Translations under genes and position numbers: made by a program
In this document: one piece after another, positions 1 to 9,323 of the stretch
How positions within the stretch are numbered: position 1 is the stretch's first letter
How the letters are laid out: each line of letters begins with the position of its first letter
The notes under the pieces: generated by a model
Database searches by the model: none
The model's input: the letters and a program-made list of their open reading frames with translations, nothing else
Told to the model about the DNA's origin: nothing
Source of the DNA: Phlegmacium glaucopus
Taxonomy: Eukaryota > Basidiomycota > Agaricomycetes > Agaricales > Cortinariaceae
Assembly: GCA_015039465.1 (NCBI GenBank)
Contig: MU130625.1
Coordinates: 1 to 12,091, forward strand
Direction: 5' to 3'
DNA: 12,091 bases

Positions 1-112
1 AACCATCTATCTCCTTCTCAGTAGTGACTGGAAAGTGGGGTGAAAAAATCTTTGTGGAGGCATAAAAATGGAAAGAAAGAGGGTGTAAACGGGGAGGAAT
101 AATTTACGCACT

Positions 113-2313
113 TTACTTGTCATTATCAGAGACCAGTACATATTCCTGAGCAGCTTCCTCTTCTTTGGGGGCCTCACTTCCACGAGATGATGCTGAGCGC
201 GAGCGTTTACGCTTCGGCTGGTTATCAGCTAGAATGTTGGAAATCTCTGCAAAGATTGCATCCCAGTGATCCTTTGACAGAGCTTTCACCGTGGGCATGT
301 ACTGAGTTGCACGACGAACGAGGACGTTGACTGTCCTACCCTTGTCTGATTTCCGTTCAGTGCGGTCACCGTAGTTGTCAGCCGAGAAGTGGTTGGCACT
401 GCCTCTAGCTTCAACATACTCTCCTGTTGTCCAAGCCTTCAGGGCGTGCTGAACCTGATATGAATGAGAATTTAGAGATAGTTAGAAATGAGTGATGACC
501 TACTGCTTGAAGAGCAAGAATGAATGCTCCGTATGGCTTCTCATCCTCGTTGAGGCGTTCTGGGTCAGGTACATCCTCCCATTCTGCAAAGTGAGCCAGT
601 GCCAACGTGTATAAAACCAGTGGATTTTGGAGTCGTCCCTATGTGTCACTTAGCGTGCATGGTGATATAAGATAGCTTGTGCATACCTTTTTGGTAGCCT
701 TTCCAGTCTCGTCATTAATGTTCCACTCTCTCCAGAGGAAAGAATAAGTTGGCGGATTTCCATCGGGTGTAAGGGAAAATTGAACCCAGTCAGCGATGAC
801 CTGATGATTGTTGAAGAATTCGGCCTGATCGATCTTGATGTACCTCTTCAGTCCTTCAGCAGCCTTGGTACCAAACCCGTTGCGCCAATTATTCAAACGA
901 TAACTAATCTGTGTGTTTAGATGTTGCATTAGCATGATCCAAGACATTTGGTGAATGTATGACTCACAAGCGGACCCCATGGGTCGATTAGGGCATCCTG
1001 AACAGTGTGCTGTGCAGGTCCATAAATCTTGTCGACGAGCCCCTGGACTTGTTCCTTTGAAAGGCCCTCCCAGGGAGAAAGAGATCCTGCGAGACTCTTT
1101 GCGAGAGGGACTAGCTGGTTGGTAAATACATCCGATGTCCCCTTGGGAAGGTGTTCGAGCTTCCACTTTTTTCCACTTCCACCACGGGCTTCGCGTTGCG
1201 TGCGAGGGGTGGACGAGACCACTTCTATCTTTAGGGATGATGACTGAATTTTTCTCTGAGCTTGTTGTTGTTTACATGGACCAGAGAACGTACGCACATA
1301 ATGGCTTGGACCTCGTTTTGACCCTTTGTCATTCACAACAACTGACCGCTCTACCTCATCATCTTCATCATCGCCAACCATGCCGCCAAACTGTACCAGT
1401 GAGTCATCATCTTCTGTGTTGGATTTATTGGCCGGTGCAATTGATTTGGCTTTGATAGCGGAGTCCCAGCCTGAACGAAGGCCTGAAGGTGGCTGGTTCG
1501 ACTTTTTGAATTTCTTGGCTACAGGCTGAGGGCTTCAGATTTATGAAAAAAAATTAGCACGGATCATAGACTCATACATTCCATGGAACTGACCCTGGGC
1601 TCCGCTCACGATGTTTCGAGTGTTCAACAGCAGATTTAGATCCAGTGGTCGGAACAGTGGTTCAAATGGCTGCAATCTCACGGCGTCCAGGTTTGGCCTT
1701 TTTACCTTTCTTGGACACAACTTCCTCCTTTTCACTCTCACTCTCATCCTCATCCTCACTCTCAACCTCATCTTTGCTCTCGACCTCATCTTCGTCACTG
1801 CCCTCTTGGTCTTCTGGTCGGTACTGATCCTTATCGCTATCATCAGACTCCATGCCATCAGGTAGGATCATTTCACTTCTGGTCGCTCAAACTGGCCCTA
1901 AAAATCAATAGGTGAGTTATTTTTAGCAAAAAGTGTCACATAAACATATGCAGAGCTGAATCTTTAGTATGAACAGATCCGATATCATCCTCCACATCTT
2001 TTCCTGCAGTAGGGGGAGGTGGACGAAAACTGGCAACTGGCGGCTTGCGAACATTCAATTGGGCTGTACGTTGAAGGTCCTCCTGGCACTGTTCATCTTC
2101 AATATCAGCAGCAATCTTCATGGCTTGCTCCTGGTTACGTTCTTTCTCTTGCTTATCCGATGCCTGCTGATCCCGGATGGCCTGCATTTCTGCAGGTGTT
2201 CTGCGTGGTTTAGGCTTGTCAACAGCACCTGGGCGAGCATCTTTATTCTTTGTGTGAGTAGAAGGACAACTAGGTGTGAAAGGCGGAGGGAGAGGATTTT
2301 TACTAGGGGCCAT
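113..2313 (-). pseudogene. Plavaka/KDZ-associated accessory protein gene, six exons, one in-frame stop
   Basis: Function is unknown; I recognise the layout as the fast-evolving partner protein commonly found beside basidiomycete KDZ/Plavaka transposases. Exons, read on the minus strand, are 2313-1940, 1878-1578, 1525-968, 908-687, 638-504 and 454-113. Phases agree throughout and the introns are 48-61 nt. The start is the ATG at 2313 (MAPSKNPLPPPF). The N-terminal part is Pro/Lys rich with a charged helical stretch (RTPAEMQAIRDQQ). A Glu/Asp/Ser-rich region (about 1850-1730) precedes a basic patch (KKGKKAKPGRR). The conserved C-terminal half has YRLNNWRNGFGTKAAEGL, FLWREWN, LALAHFAEWEDVPDPERL and KPYGAFILALQAVQHALK, and ends in a basic KRKRSRSASSR and an acidic tail. 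An in-frame TGA at 1664-1662 (about codon 197 of 644) follows the basic patch; CGA to TGA is the simplest explanation. The exon 1/2 junction (donor GTGACA at 1939) is the weakest call. The rest reads open, so the break may be recent. Confidence 0.72.
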
Positions 2314-2439
2314 CGTGGTTGACTGTTATCGATAAAGGTGTGTTTGCTCAATGGTTTGGTTTGGATCCATCCTCATTTGCTTCCATCAACAAACAGGTTG
2401 ATTACAAACTTCCCAGTTGTGAGTTTGCCTATATCTACC
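2314..2439. promoter_or_regulatory. Bidirectional promoter spacer between the two divergent transposon genes
   Basis: These 126 bases separate the minus-strand ATG at 2313 from the plus-strand ATG at 2440, so both promoters must lie here or overlap the coding regions. A perfect 10-bp palindrome, TTATCGATAA, lies at 2326-2335 and contains GATA on both strands. I see no clear TATA box. That this spacer is a shared promoter is inferred from gene orientation only. Confidence 0.45.
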
Positions 2440-5400
2440 ATGCCCCGTTCCTTTAAATTTCACTACATTCCTTGCCCAGTCAAATCATGTACTCGTCAAT
2501 TTACAAATCAAGGGGGCCTTAAAAACCATATCCGAATGCATCGCACGCCACAGGCAAATCAAGATCTGCCAGCACATCAGCCACCCATGAATGATGATAA
2601 TATTCTGGTCGATATCGAAGAGGACGCTCAGGAGCCGCATCCAGAACATCAAAATCAGCCTCCAAATCCTGAAAAAAATGCAAAAGAGCAGATTACTTAC
2701 CATCCGTTGATTAATGGTACACCGTCCCATTTTTATTCATAAAAATTTAGCTGACAGTTATTTAGGCCTGCCATGCGATGCACAAGGCAATTTTTTACCT
2801 GAAGGCGCACCACCTCCACCTTGGGAGGAGCGTGCTGATGACGACTTCGCCACTTTCAAGGACTCTGCGGCATTTGAGCTCGCTGACCTTCTGTTCCGAC
2901 GAGACCAGATGTCCGGTACCCACATCAACGATCTTCTTCAGATCTGGGCAACAACTCTTTCTCAGGATCAAGATCCCCCTTTTGTGAGCAAGAACGAGAT
3001 GTACAACGCGATTGATAACCTTGATCTTGGAGGTGCACCATGGAATTGTTTCACCGTGAAGTACAATGGTGAGATCAAGGAAGGCGATGTGACCCCATGG
3101 AAGCACAAACCCTTTGAGGTCTGGTATCGTGATCCTCAGGTTATCATGCACAACCAGTTGGGAAACCGAGAGTATGCAGATGAAATAGATGTTGCTTCGA
3201 AGGATGTGCGCGATAAGGATGGCAAGCGACGGTATTCAGATTTTATGTCTGGAAACTGGTCATGGCGACAATCAGTACGTGAAATTAGGATAAATATTCG
3301 CCTGTCTAGATACTAAACACGGTTTGAATAGAACGAGATAGCAAATGACCCCAGAAATCATGGATCCACTTTTTGCCCCACCATCCTCGGAAGTGACAAG
3401 ACCACAGTCTCAGTCGGAACAGGCCATAACGAATATCACCCCTTGTATATATCCAGTGGGCAGGTTCACAACAATGTTCGGCGTGGTCACCGAAATGCAG
3501 TGACGCTCCTAGCCTTTCTGGCAATTCCAAAAAGTAAGTAACTTACTTTGGCCTCAATACACGTAACGCCCGAGCCTACTATCAAAAAAATGATTTAACT
3601 TCTCATTATCTAGCTGATAAGGAGCACGAAGACAGCGCCGAGTTTTGAAAATTTCGCCGTAATCTCTTCCATGGCTCAATCAATCAAATTCTCCAGCCTC
3701 TGTGGGAATATATGGAGACGCCTGATATTGTCCGTTACGGCGATGGATATTATCGACATACAATTTATGGAATTGGTCCTTACATTGCGGATTACCCCGA
3801 GCAAGTTTTGTTGGCATGCGTCATGCAGGGTTGGTGCCCAAGGTGAGCAATGACCTCATTCTCATATCAATATGTCTCTTATATGTTATTCTATAGATGT
3901 GATGCTAAATGGGACAATCTGGATGACAACATTGCAGGACGGCGCTCCCACAAACTAACATGTTCTCTTGTTGCGGCTCTGGATAAAAACTCATTGTGGG
4001 ATGACTACGGAATTGTTAGCGACATCATGGTATGTTATAGCCAGTTATTGAACTCCTGCCTGCCCTCACTGTGTCTTTCTTAGCCGTTTACCCATGGCTT
4101 TCCTCGTGCAGACATTCACGAGTTGCTATCACCGGACCTTCTCCACCAAATCATTAAAGGCACATTCAAAGATCACCTGGTGACTTGGGTTACAGCTTAT
4201 ATCAATCTCGAGCACCCTCCGGCTGAGGCCAAACGGATTCTTGCTGACATTGACCGGCGGTAAGTCCTCTCACAGCTGTTTTTTTTTTAACAACCATGAC
4301 TCACCCAACACTTTTAGCATTGCCGTGGCACCCTCATTCCCTGGCCTTCGTCGCTTCCCTGAAGGCCATGGATTCAAACAGTGGATGGGAGATGACTCAA
4401 AAGCGCTTATGAAGGTATGTAATACTTTGCCAGCTGTTTCAACTGTCTTCCTGACCCGTCATCCCAGGTTTACCTTCCTGCTATTGCAGGCCATGTTCCT
4501 GCACAAATGGTGCGTGCGATAAGCTCCTTTATGGAGTTTTGCTATCTTGTCCGCCGTAATGTCATCACTGAGGACGACATTCTTTCTATCAATAATGCTG
4601 TCGCCAAATTTCACATCGAACGCAGCATTTTTGATGAGGTTCGCCTTGATGGGTATTCACTACCCCGTCAACACTCACTTGTTCATTACACATTCCTTAT
4701 TCAAGAATTTGGAGCACCAAACGGTCTTTGTTCATCAATAACCGAGTTGAAACACATCAAGGCTGTTAAAGAACCCTGGCGAAGGTCAAGTCACTACGAA
4801 GCTCTAGGCCAGATGCTTGTCACAAACCAACGTTTGGACAAGCTAGCTGCTGCAAGAGTTGACTTTCAAGCCCGTGGTATGCTTGATCGGCAATTTGGAC
4901 CACCAGACTTGCCACCAGATCCGCCAGCCAATAATCTTCAAGATGAGGAGGATGATGATGGAGGTGCGGTCAATGGCGATATTGATAGTGAGGTGATTCT
5001 CGCACAAATCCCCAGTGAGTCTCCAGGACAATTTTTCATCTCTCTGTGATCTCTGATTTGGATCGCTGTGTTATTGTACAGTTCGAAATCTTCCTCTCAC
5101 GGTTGAAGGTCTCGGTGACCATCTCAATATCCCCCACCTTCCAAACCTCATTCGGCGCTTCCTCCATGAACAACTGGTACAAGTTGAGGCTGACATCGAG
5201 CTCGATGATGTTCCGCTGTCAGATTGTCCTGTCCTTACCAACACAACAAAAATACGTGTTTTTCCTTCTGCGGTTGCCATTTATTATGCCCCAAGTGACT
5301 TGTCTGGCACAAGGGGGATGTTTCGTGAACATATTCGAGCTGTCAACTCCTGGAGGCGTGGTCCTGCGAGACATGACTGTGTTTTTGTTCAACATGATCC

Positions 5401-5710
5401 TGACAAACCAGGTTTCCGTGGGCTGTACATTGCGCGGGTACGCCATTTTTTTTCCATTTGTCACAACAAGACCCACTTTCCATGTGCGTTGGTCTCCTGG
5501 TATTCAACTATTGGTACCACGCCATGCGCAGACACTGGAATGTGGATGGTCGAGCCTGATTTTGATAATACGGGTAATTTAGCTATGTCGATCATCCATC
5601 TCGACAGCATGGTGCGCAGTGCACATCTCATGGGTATTGCAGGTGCTACCCGAATTCCTCACCACCTAACATTTGACCGTAGCCTGGATGCTTTCCAGGC
5701 ATTTTATTAA
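2440..5710 (+). pseudogene. Plavaka-like (KDZ superfamily) transposase with C2H2 finger, decayed
   Basis: DNA transposase that would excise and reinsert its own element through a DDE-type (RNase H fold) nuclease. Exons: 2440-2716, 2766-3274, 3332-3533, 3614-3842, 3897-4029, 4084-4259, 4318-4414, 4468-5014, 5082-5710; all phases agree, introns are 49-80 nt. A C2H2 finger (C-x4-C-x12-H-x3-H, about residues 10-35) follows the start. Plavaka-type blocks follow: FLPEGAPPPP, FMSGNWSWRQ, TILGSDKTTVSVGTGHNEY (likely first catalytic Asp), YGIGPYIADYPEQVLLA, QGWCPRCDAKWDNLDD, SPDLLHQIIKGTFKDHLVTW, FPGLRRFPEGHGFKQW, SLPRQHSL, APNGLCSSITELKHIKAVKE, NQRLDKLAAARVDF, DTGMWMVEPDFD. Two breaks: TGA at 3646-3648 (codon 341), where the family has Arg (CGA to TGA fits), and a 1-nt loss near 5706 that stops translation at 5708-5710; the usual DHHAHEYAF tail survives out of frame to 5751. 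Otherwise near full length at 933 codons. No terminal inverted repeats were found. Confidence 0.85.
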
Positions 5711-5751
5711 ATAAATATATAGACCACCATGCCCACGAGTATGCGTTCTAA

Positions 5752-6066
5752 TTGATACATATGAATACGGTAGCTCCAGTATGGATTTCCCCAGAATTGG
5801 GTGGTAAAATAGCTCATGATGATCTTCTAGAACACATGGCTGTCGCAACCAAAGACCTCGAGGTAAGAAAGACCAACCTTTTGACTCAAAGACATGAAAG
5901 CCTCATAACATATATCAAAGATTCTCATCCAAAGACAGAGGCCTCGAAAGATGTCCTTTCCAAAGACATAGCGCTCAGAGATGCCGTTCCCTGAGACGAA
6001 GATGCTGAAGATCACCCTCGTGTTTTCCAGATGTTGTCGTTCTCATTTACAAGAGCGTCCTTCGCA
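5752..6066. other. Spacer upstream of the GTPase gene, with a possible upstream exon
   Basis: No recognisable gene. An 80-codon open frame begins at the ATG at 5761 (MNTVAPVWISPELGG) and resembles nothing I know. It contains a donor-like GTAAGA at 5863, and an acceptor-like TTTTCCAG ends at 6030. If that 168-nt intron were removed, 34 codons from 5761 would join in phase with the GTPase frame through MLSFSFTRASFA and then the ATG at 6067. This could be a real 5' exon or chance. Otherwise the stretch would hold the promoter and 5' UTR of the GTPase gene. I prefer the 6067 start because the protein from there has a normal length N-terminal to the P-loop. Confidence 0.35.
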
Positions 6067-7296
6067 ATGTCTACTCCATCAAAACCCCAACTCACTGCTA
6101 AGCAGATTCAGAAACTGCAAGCAAAGTTTACTCAATTCTGTATCCTCGTGATCGGGCGGGCCAACGCAGGCAAGACAACAATCCTACGAAGACTGTGCAA
6201 TGCTACAGGAGAACCTATGATCTTCAGTCCAGATGGTAAAAAGGTGAAGTATATGGTGAAATTTCATACCAGATATTGACATCCATGCCCATGATCCCAG
6301 ATCAAATCATCAGCCCTTGATCCATCCGTGAAGGTAAGTGGTTCATGTATTAATGTTTGGGCTATATTTGATTAATATCGTTCACACTGTAGCGTGGAGA
6401 GCATGACATTGAGAATCAAATGATATTTGAGAGCAATCCTGGTTTCATCTTTCATGATTCCCATGGTTTTGAAGCTGGCAGTGTTCGGGAGTTGGAGCTG
6501 GTTCAGCAGTTCATTGAGCAGCGTTCGAAGGCAAGACACGTGTCGGAACAACTTCATGCAATCTGGTGTGTTAACAATCGCCTTTAGAGAAGGAATTTCT
6601 TCACTGAGAGAAAAAATATGTTTTTGGTAGGTACTGCATCCCGACAAGTGATGACCGGCCAATCACTGCAGCAGAAAAAAAGTTTTTTAATGAATGTGGG
6701 ACAGGGCTTGGTATGTGTTGTCTTATCAATATCTTATCATGAAAGATGACTCTGTGAAGTCCCAGTGATTGTCTTGTGGACCAAGACTGACTCTCTTGAT
6801 GTTGCTAAAATCAAGCAACTCATAAAGGAAGGTAACAGTAGGGTTGAGGCAATACAACAAGCTCCCCAAAAAGCTTGGACTGATTTTGAACAGAGTATTC
6901 ATCAACAGTTTGAAGAGTTTAAATATCCACCCAAGGCATATGTTGTATTTCGAAGTAAGCATTACACTTGTTCAACAATTATTTCACTAATTATGTGGTG
7001 CAGAGATGCATGAGCCTGGAGCTGACTGTAAAGACTTGATTGAAAAAACAACAGCTGCACTCTCTAGTGAAGAATTACTACAGCTCTTTCTTTCAACACA
7101 GCAAAACAATATTGAGTTGTGTGTTGTATATGGAGTTAGAAGGTGGGGAACCATAATTTTTTAAATCTACCCCATTAACATGATTCCTAGAATTGTAAAT
7201 GAGACAGGATCTAGTCTGTTGAAATATTTCAGAACAAATAAAAGAGATGGAGCAGATTGTATGGCAATTGTGCTGAGTCATTTTCCACAAATTGTA
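6067..7296 (+). CDS. P-loop GTPase (basidiomycete G-domain protein), seven conventional exons
   Basis: Predicted GTP-binding protein of the P-loop GTPase class expanded in basidiomycetes; cellular role unknown. Exons: 6067-6243, 6301-6333, 6393-6565, 6631-6710, 6760-6954, 7004-7142, 7191-7296, total 903 nt (301 codons) with consistent phases and no internal stop. G1/Walker A is GRANAGKTT (about residues 31-39), G3 is the DSHG of FHDSHGFEAGS, and G4 is the TKTD of VLWTKTDSLD. Family-like blocks WYCIPTSDDRPITAAEKKFF, PPKAYVVF and LFLSTQQNNIELC follow, ending in LSHFPQIV. The exon 5 acceptor is AAG at 6759, with CAG at 6765 as an in-frame alternative. The donor at 7143 (GTGGGG) is weak. The last exon ends in phase 0 at a GTGTGT donor (7297), just before the intron-like array. 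Without splicing there, it would run on 15 codons to a TGA at 7339-7341. The 3' end is therefore the open question: the natural continuation is the run of 3-nt exons. Confidence 0.82.
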
Positions 7297-7402
7297 GTGT
7301 GTATTTGGTCAGACCAAAATAAGTCATTGACAACTAATTGAGTTATATAGAGTGCTATCTTGAGCATCTAGCTCAAAACTGGACTAACATATATTTTGAC
7401 AG
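7297..7402 (+). other. Intron linking the GTPase exon to the first 3-nt exon
   Basis: A GTGTGT donor at 7297 follows the phase-0 codon GTA. A CTAAC branch-like site (7384-7388) lies 14 nt before the CAG that ends at 7402. The intron would be 106 nt. Choosing the alternative donor GTATTT at 7301 would put the following triplets in a phase that hits a stop within about ten codons, so 7297 is preferred. The sequence has no similarity to the 56-bp repeat body, so the splice architecture begins before the tandem repeat does. Confidence 0.5.
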
Positions 7403-8310
7403 TGTGTATGTAGGAAAAGAGTCATCATTATATTATCTGGCTGATTACCTTACTTGTTCTCTGATAGGTTGTAAGTGTAAGACCATCTTGATCTACCCTT
7501 ACTCTAGCTTACTCTTTGGACAGATAGTAAGCAGAAGACCATCTTAATCTGCCTTGACTCTAGCTAACTCTTTTGACAGAGAGTAAGTGCAAGACCATCT
7601 TGATCTGCCTTTATTATTAGCTTACTCTTTTGACAGGGTGTAAGTGAAAGACCATCTTGATCTGCCAATACTCTAGCTTACTCTTTTGACAGTTGGCAAG
7701 TGCAAGACCATTTTGATCTGCCTTGATTCTAGCTTACTATTTTGACAGTGGGTAAGTGCAAGACCATCTTGATCTGCCTTTGCCTTGACTCTAACCTACT
7801 CTTTTAACAGAAGGTAAGTGCAAGGCCATCTTGCCTTGATTCTAGCTTACTCTTTTGATAGGATGTAAGTGCAAGGCCATCCTAACCTGCCTTTACTCTA
7901 GCTTACTCTTTTGACAGAGTGTAAGTGCAAGATCATTTTGATCTGCCTTCACTCCAGCTTACTCTTTTGACAGGGTCTAAGTGCAAGACCATCTTGACCT
8001 GCCTTTACTCTAGCTTACTCTTTTGACAGGGTGTAGGTGAAAGATCATTTTGATCTGCCTTGACTCCAGTTTACTCTTCTGACAGAGAGTAAGTGAAAGA
8101 CCATTTTGATCTGCCCCAACCTTAGGTTACTCCTTGACAGTTTGTAAGTGCAAAACCATCTTGATCTGCCTTGACTCTAGCTTATATTTTTCACAGAAGG
8201 TAAGTACAACACTGTCTTAATATGCCTTAATTCTAGCTTATTCTTTTGGCAGATGGTAAGTGAAAGACCATCTTGATCTGCCTTGACTATAGCTTACTCT
8301 TTGACAGGAG
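7403..8310 (+). other. Candidate 3-nt exons 1-17 (start, triplet, phase-0 residue)
   Basis: 7403 TGT Cys; 7468 GTT Val; 7524 ATA Ile; 7580 AGA Arg; 7637 GGT Gly; 7693 TTG Leu (donor GCAAGT); 7749 TGG Trp; 7811 AAG Lys; 7862 GAT Asp; 7918 AGT Ser; 7974 GGT Gly (donor CTAAGT, broken); 8030 GGT Gly (donor GTAGGT); 8086 AGA Arg; 8141 TTT Phe; 8197 AAG Lys; 8253 ATG Met; 8308 GAG Glu. Each is directly preceded by AG. The first has the donor GTATGT and a non-repeat intron on its left. Confidence 0.55.
7974..8029 (+). other. Array unit with a broken 5' splice site (CTAAGT)
   Basis: Unit 11 reads CAG-GGT-CTAAGT, so the donor G at 7977 has become C; it is the only unit lacking GT or GC at the expected position. 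Splicing could skip this 3-nt exon by joining 7918-7920 to 8030-8032 with no frame change, or could use the GT inside the triplet (7975). The neighbouring unit 12 also has triplet GGT. Confidence 0.6.
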
Positions 8311-8363
8311 GTAAGTGTACATGAATTTTAATCTGCCTTCACTCTAGCTTACCCTTTTGATAG

Positions 8364-9271
8364 GATGTAAGTGCAAGACCATCTTGACCTGCTTTGATTC
8401 TAGCTTACTCCTTTGACAGTGGGTATGTGCAAGACCATTTTGATCTGCCTCTGCCTTGACTCCAGCTTACTCTTTTGACAGGAGGTAAGTGCAAGGTCAT
8501 CTTGATCTGCCTTGATTCTAGCTTACTCTTTTAATAGGATGTGAGTGCAAGGCCATCTTTACCTGCCTTTACTCTAGCTTACTCCTCTGACAGTTGGTAA
8601 GTGCAAGACCACCTTGATCTGCATTGATCCCAGCTTACTCTTTTGACAGAAGGTAAGTCAAGACCATCTTGATCTGCCTTTACTCTAGTTTACCCCTTTG
8701 ACAGAGAGTAAGTGCAAGACCATCTTGATTTGCCCTGACTCTAGTTTATTCTTTTGACAGTTTGTAAGTGCAACTTGTGCAAGATCATCATGATTTTCCT
8801 TGACTTTAGCTTATCCTTTTGACAGCTGGTAAGAGTGCAAGACCATCTTGATCTGCCTTGACTCCAGTTACTCTTTTGACAGGAGGTAAGTGGAAGACGG
8901 TCTTGATCCACCTTGACTCTAGCTTACTCTTTTGACAGGAGGTGAGTGCAAGGCCATCTTGATCTGCCTAGACTTTAGCTTGCCCCTTTGATAGGAGGTA
9001 AGTGCAAGACCACCCCTTGATCTGCCTTGACTCCAGCTTACCCCTTGACAGGGGGTAAGTGCAAGACCACCTTCCTTGACTCCAGCTTACTCTTTTGACA
9101 GTTGGTAAGTGCAAGACCATCTTTATCTGCCTTAACTCCAGCTTACTTTTTTGACAGTTGGTAAGTCAAGGCCATCTTGATCCACCTTGACTCTAGCTTA
9201 CCCTGTTGACAGAGAGTAAGTGCAAGACCATTTTGATCTGCCTTGATTCTAACTTACTCTTTTGACAGGAG
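8364..9271 (+). other. Candidate 3-nt exons 18-34 (start, triplet, phase-0 residue)
   Basis: 8364 GAT Asp; 8420 TGG Trp (donor GTATGT); 8482 GAG Glu; 8538 GAT Asp (donor GTGAGT); 8594 TTG Leu; 8650 AAG Lys; 8705 AGA Arg; 8761 TTT Phe; 8826 CTG Leu (donor GTAAGA); 8883 GAG Glu; 8939 GAG Glu (donor GTGAGT); 8995 GAG Glu; 9052 GGG Gly; 9102 TTG Leu; 9158 TTG Leu; 9213 AGA Arg; 9269 GAG Glu. All are preceded by CAG or TAG. Introns here are 47-62 nt, most of them 53. Confidence 0.55.
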
Positions 9272-9323
9272 GTAAGTGCAAGGCCATTTGATCTGCCTTG
9301 ACTCTAGCTTACTCTTTTGACAG

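Noticed and set aside
1..112. Terminal inverted repeat of the Plavaka element at the left edge
   Set aside because: I compared the first 112 bases with the reverse complement of 5711-6066 by eye and found no convincing match; the element's end probably lies outside the window or has decayed.
1541..1858. Minus-strand Arg/Lys/Met-rich open frame
   Set aside because: It is the out-of-frame reading of the acidic Glu/Asp/Ser tract of the accessory protein; the acidic frame joins in phase to the flanking exons.
7298..7300. A further 3-nt exon (AG-TGT-GTATTT) at the end of the GTPase exon
   Set aside because: The spacing is right, but no branch site lies upstream and the surrounding bases belong to an open GTPase exon that already ends cleanly at the 7297 donor.
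7338..7547. Plus-strand 69-codon open frame at the left edge of the array
   Set aside because: It reads straight through three introns with good splice sites, including the units at 7403, 7468 and 7524; it is an intron-retention shadow.
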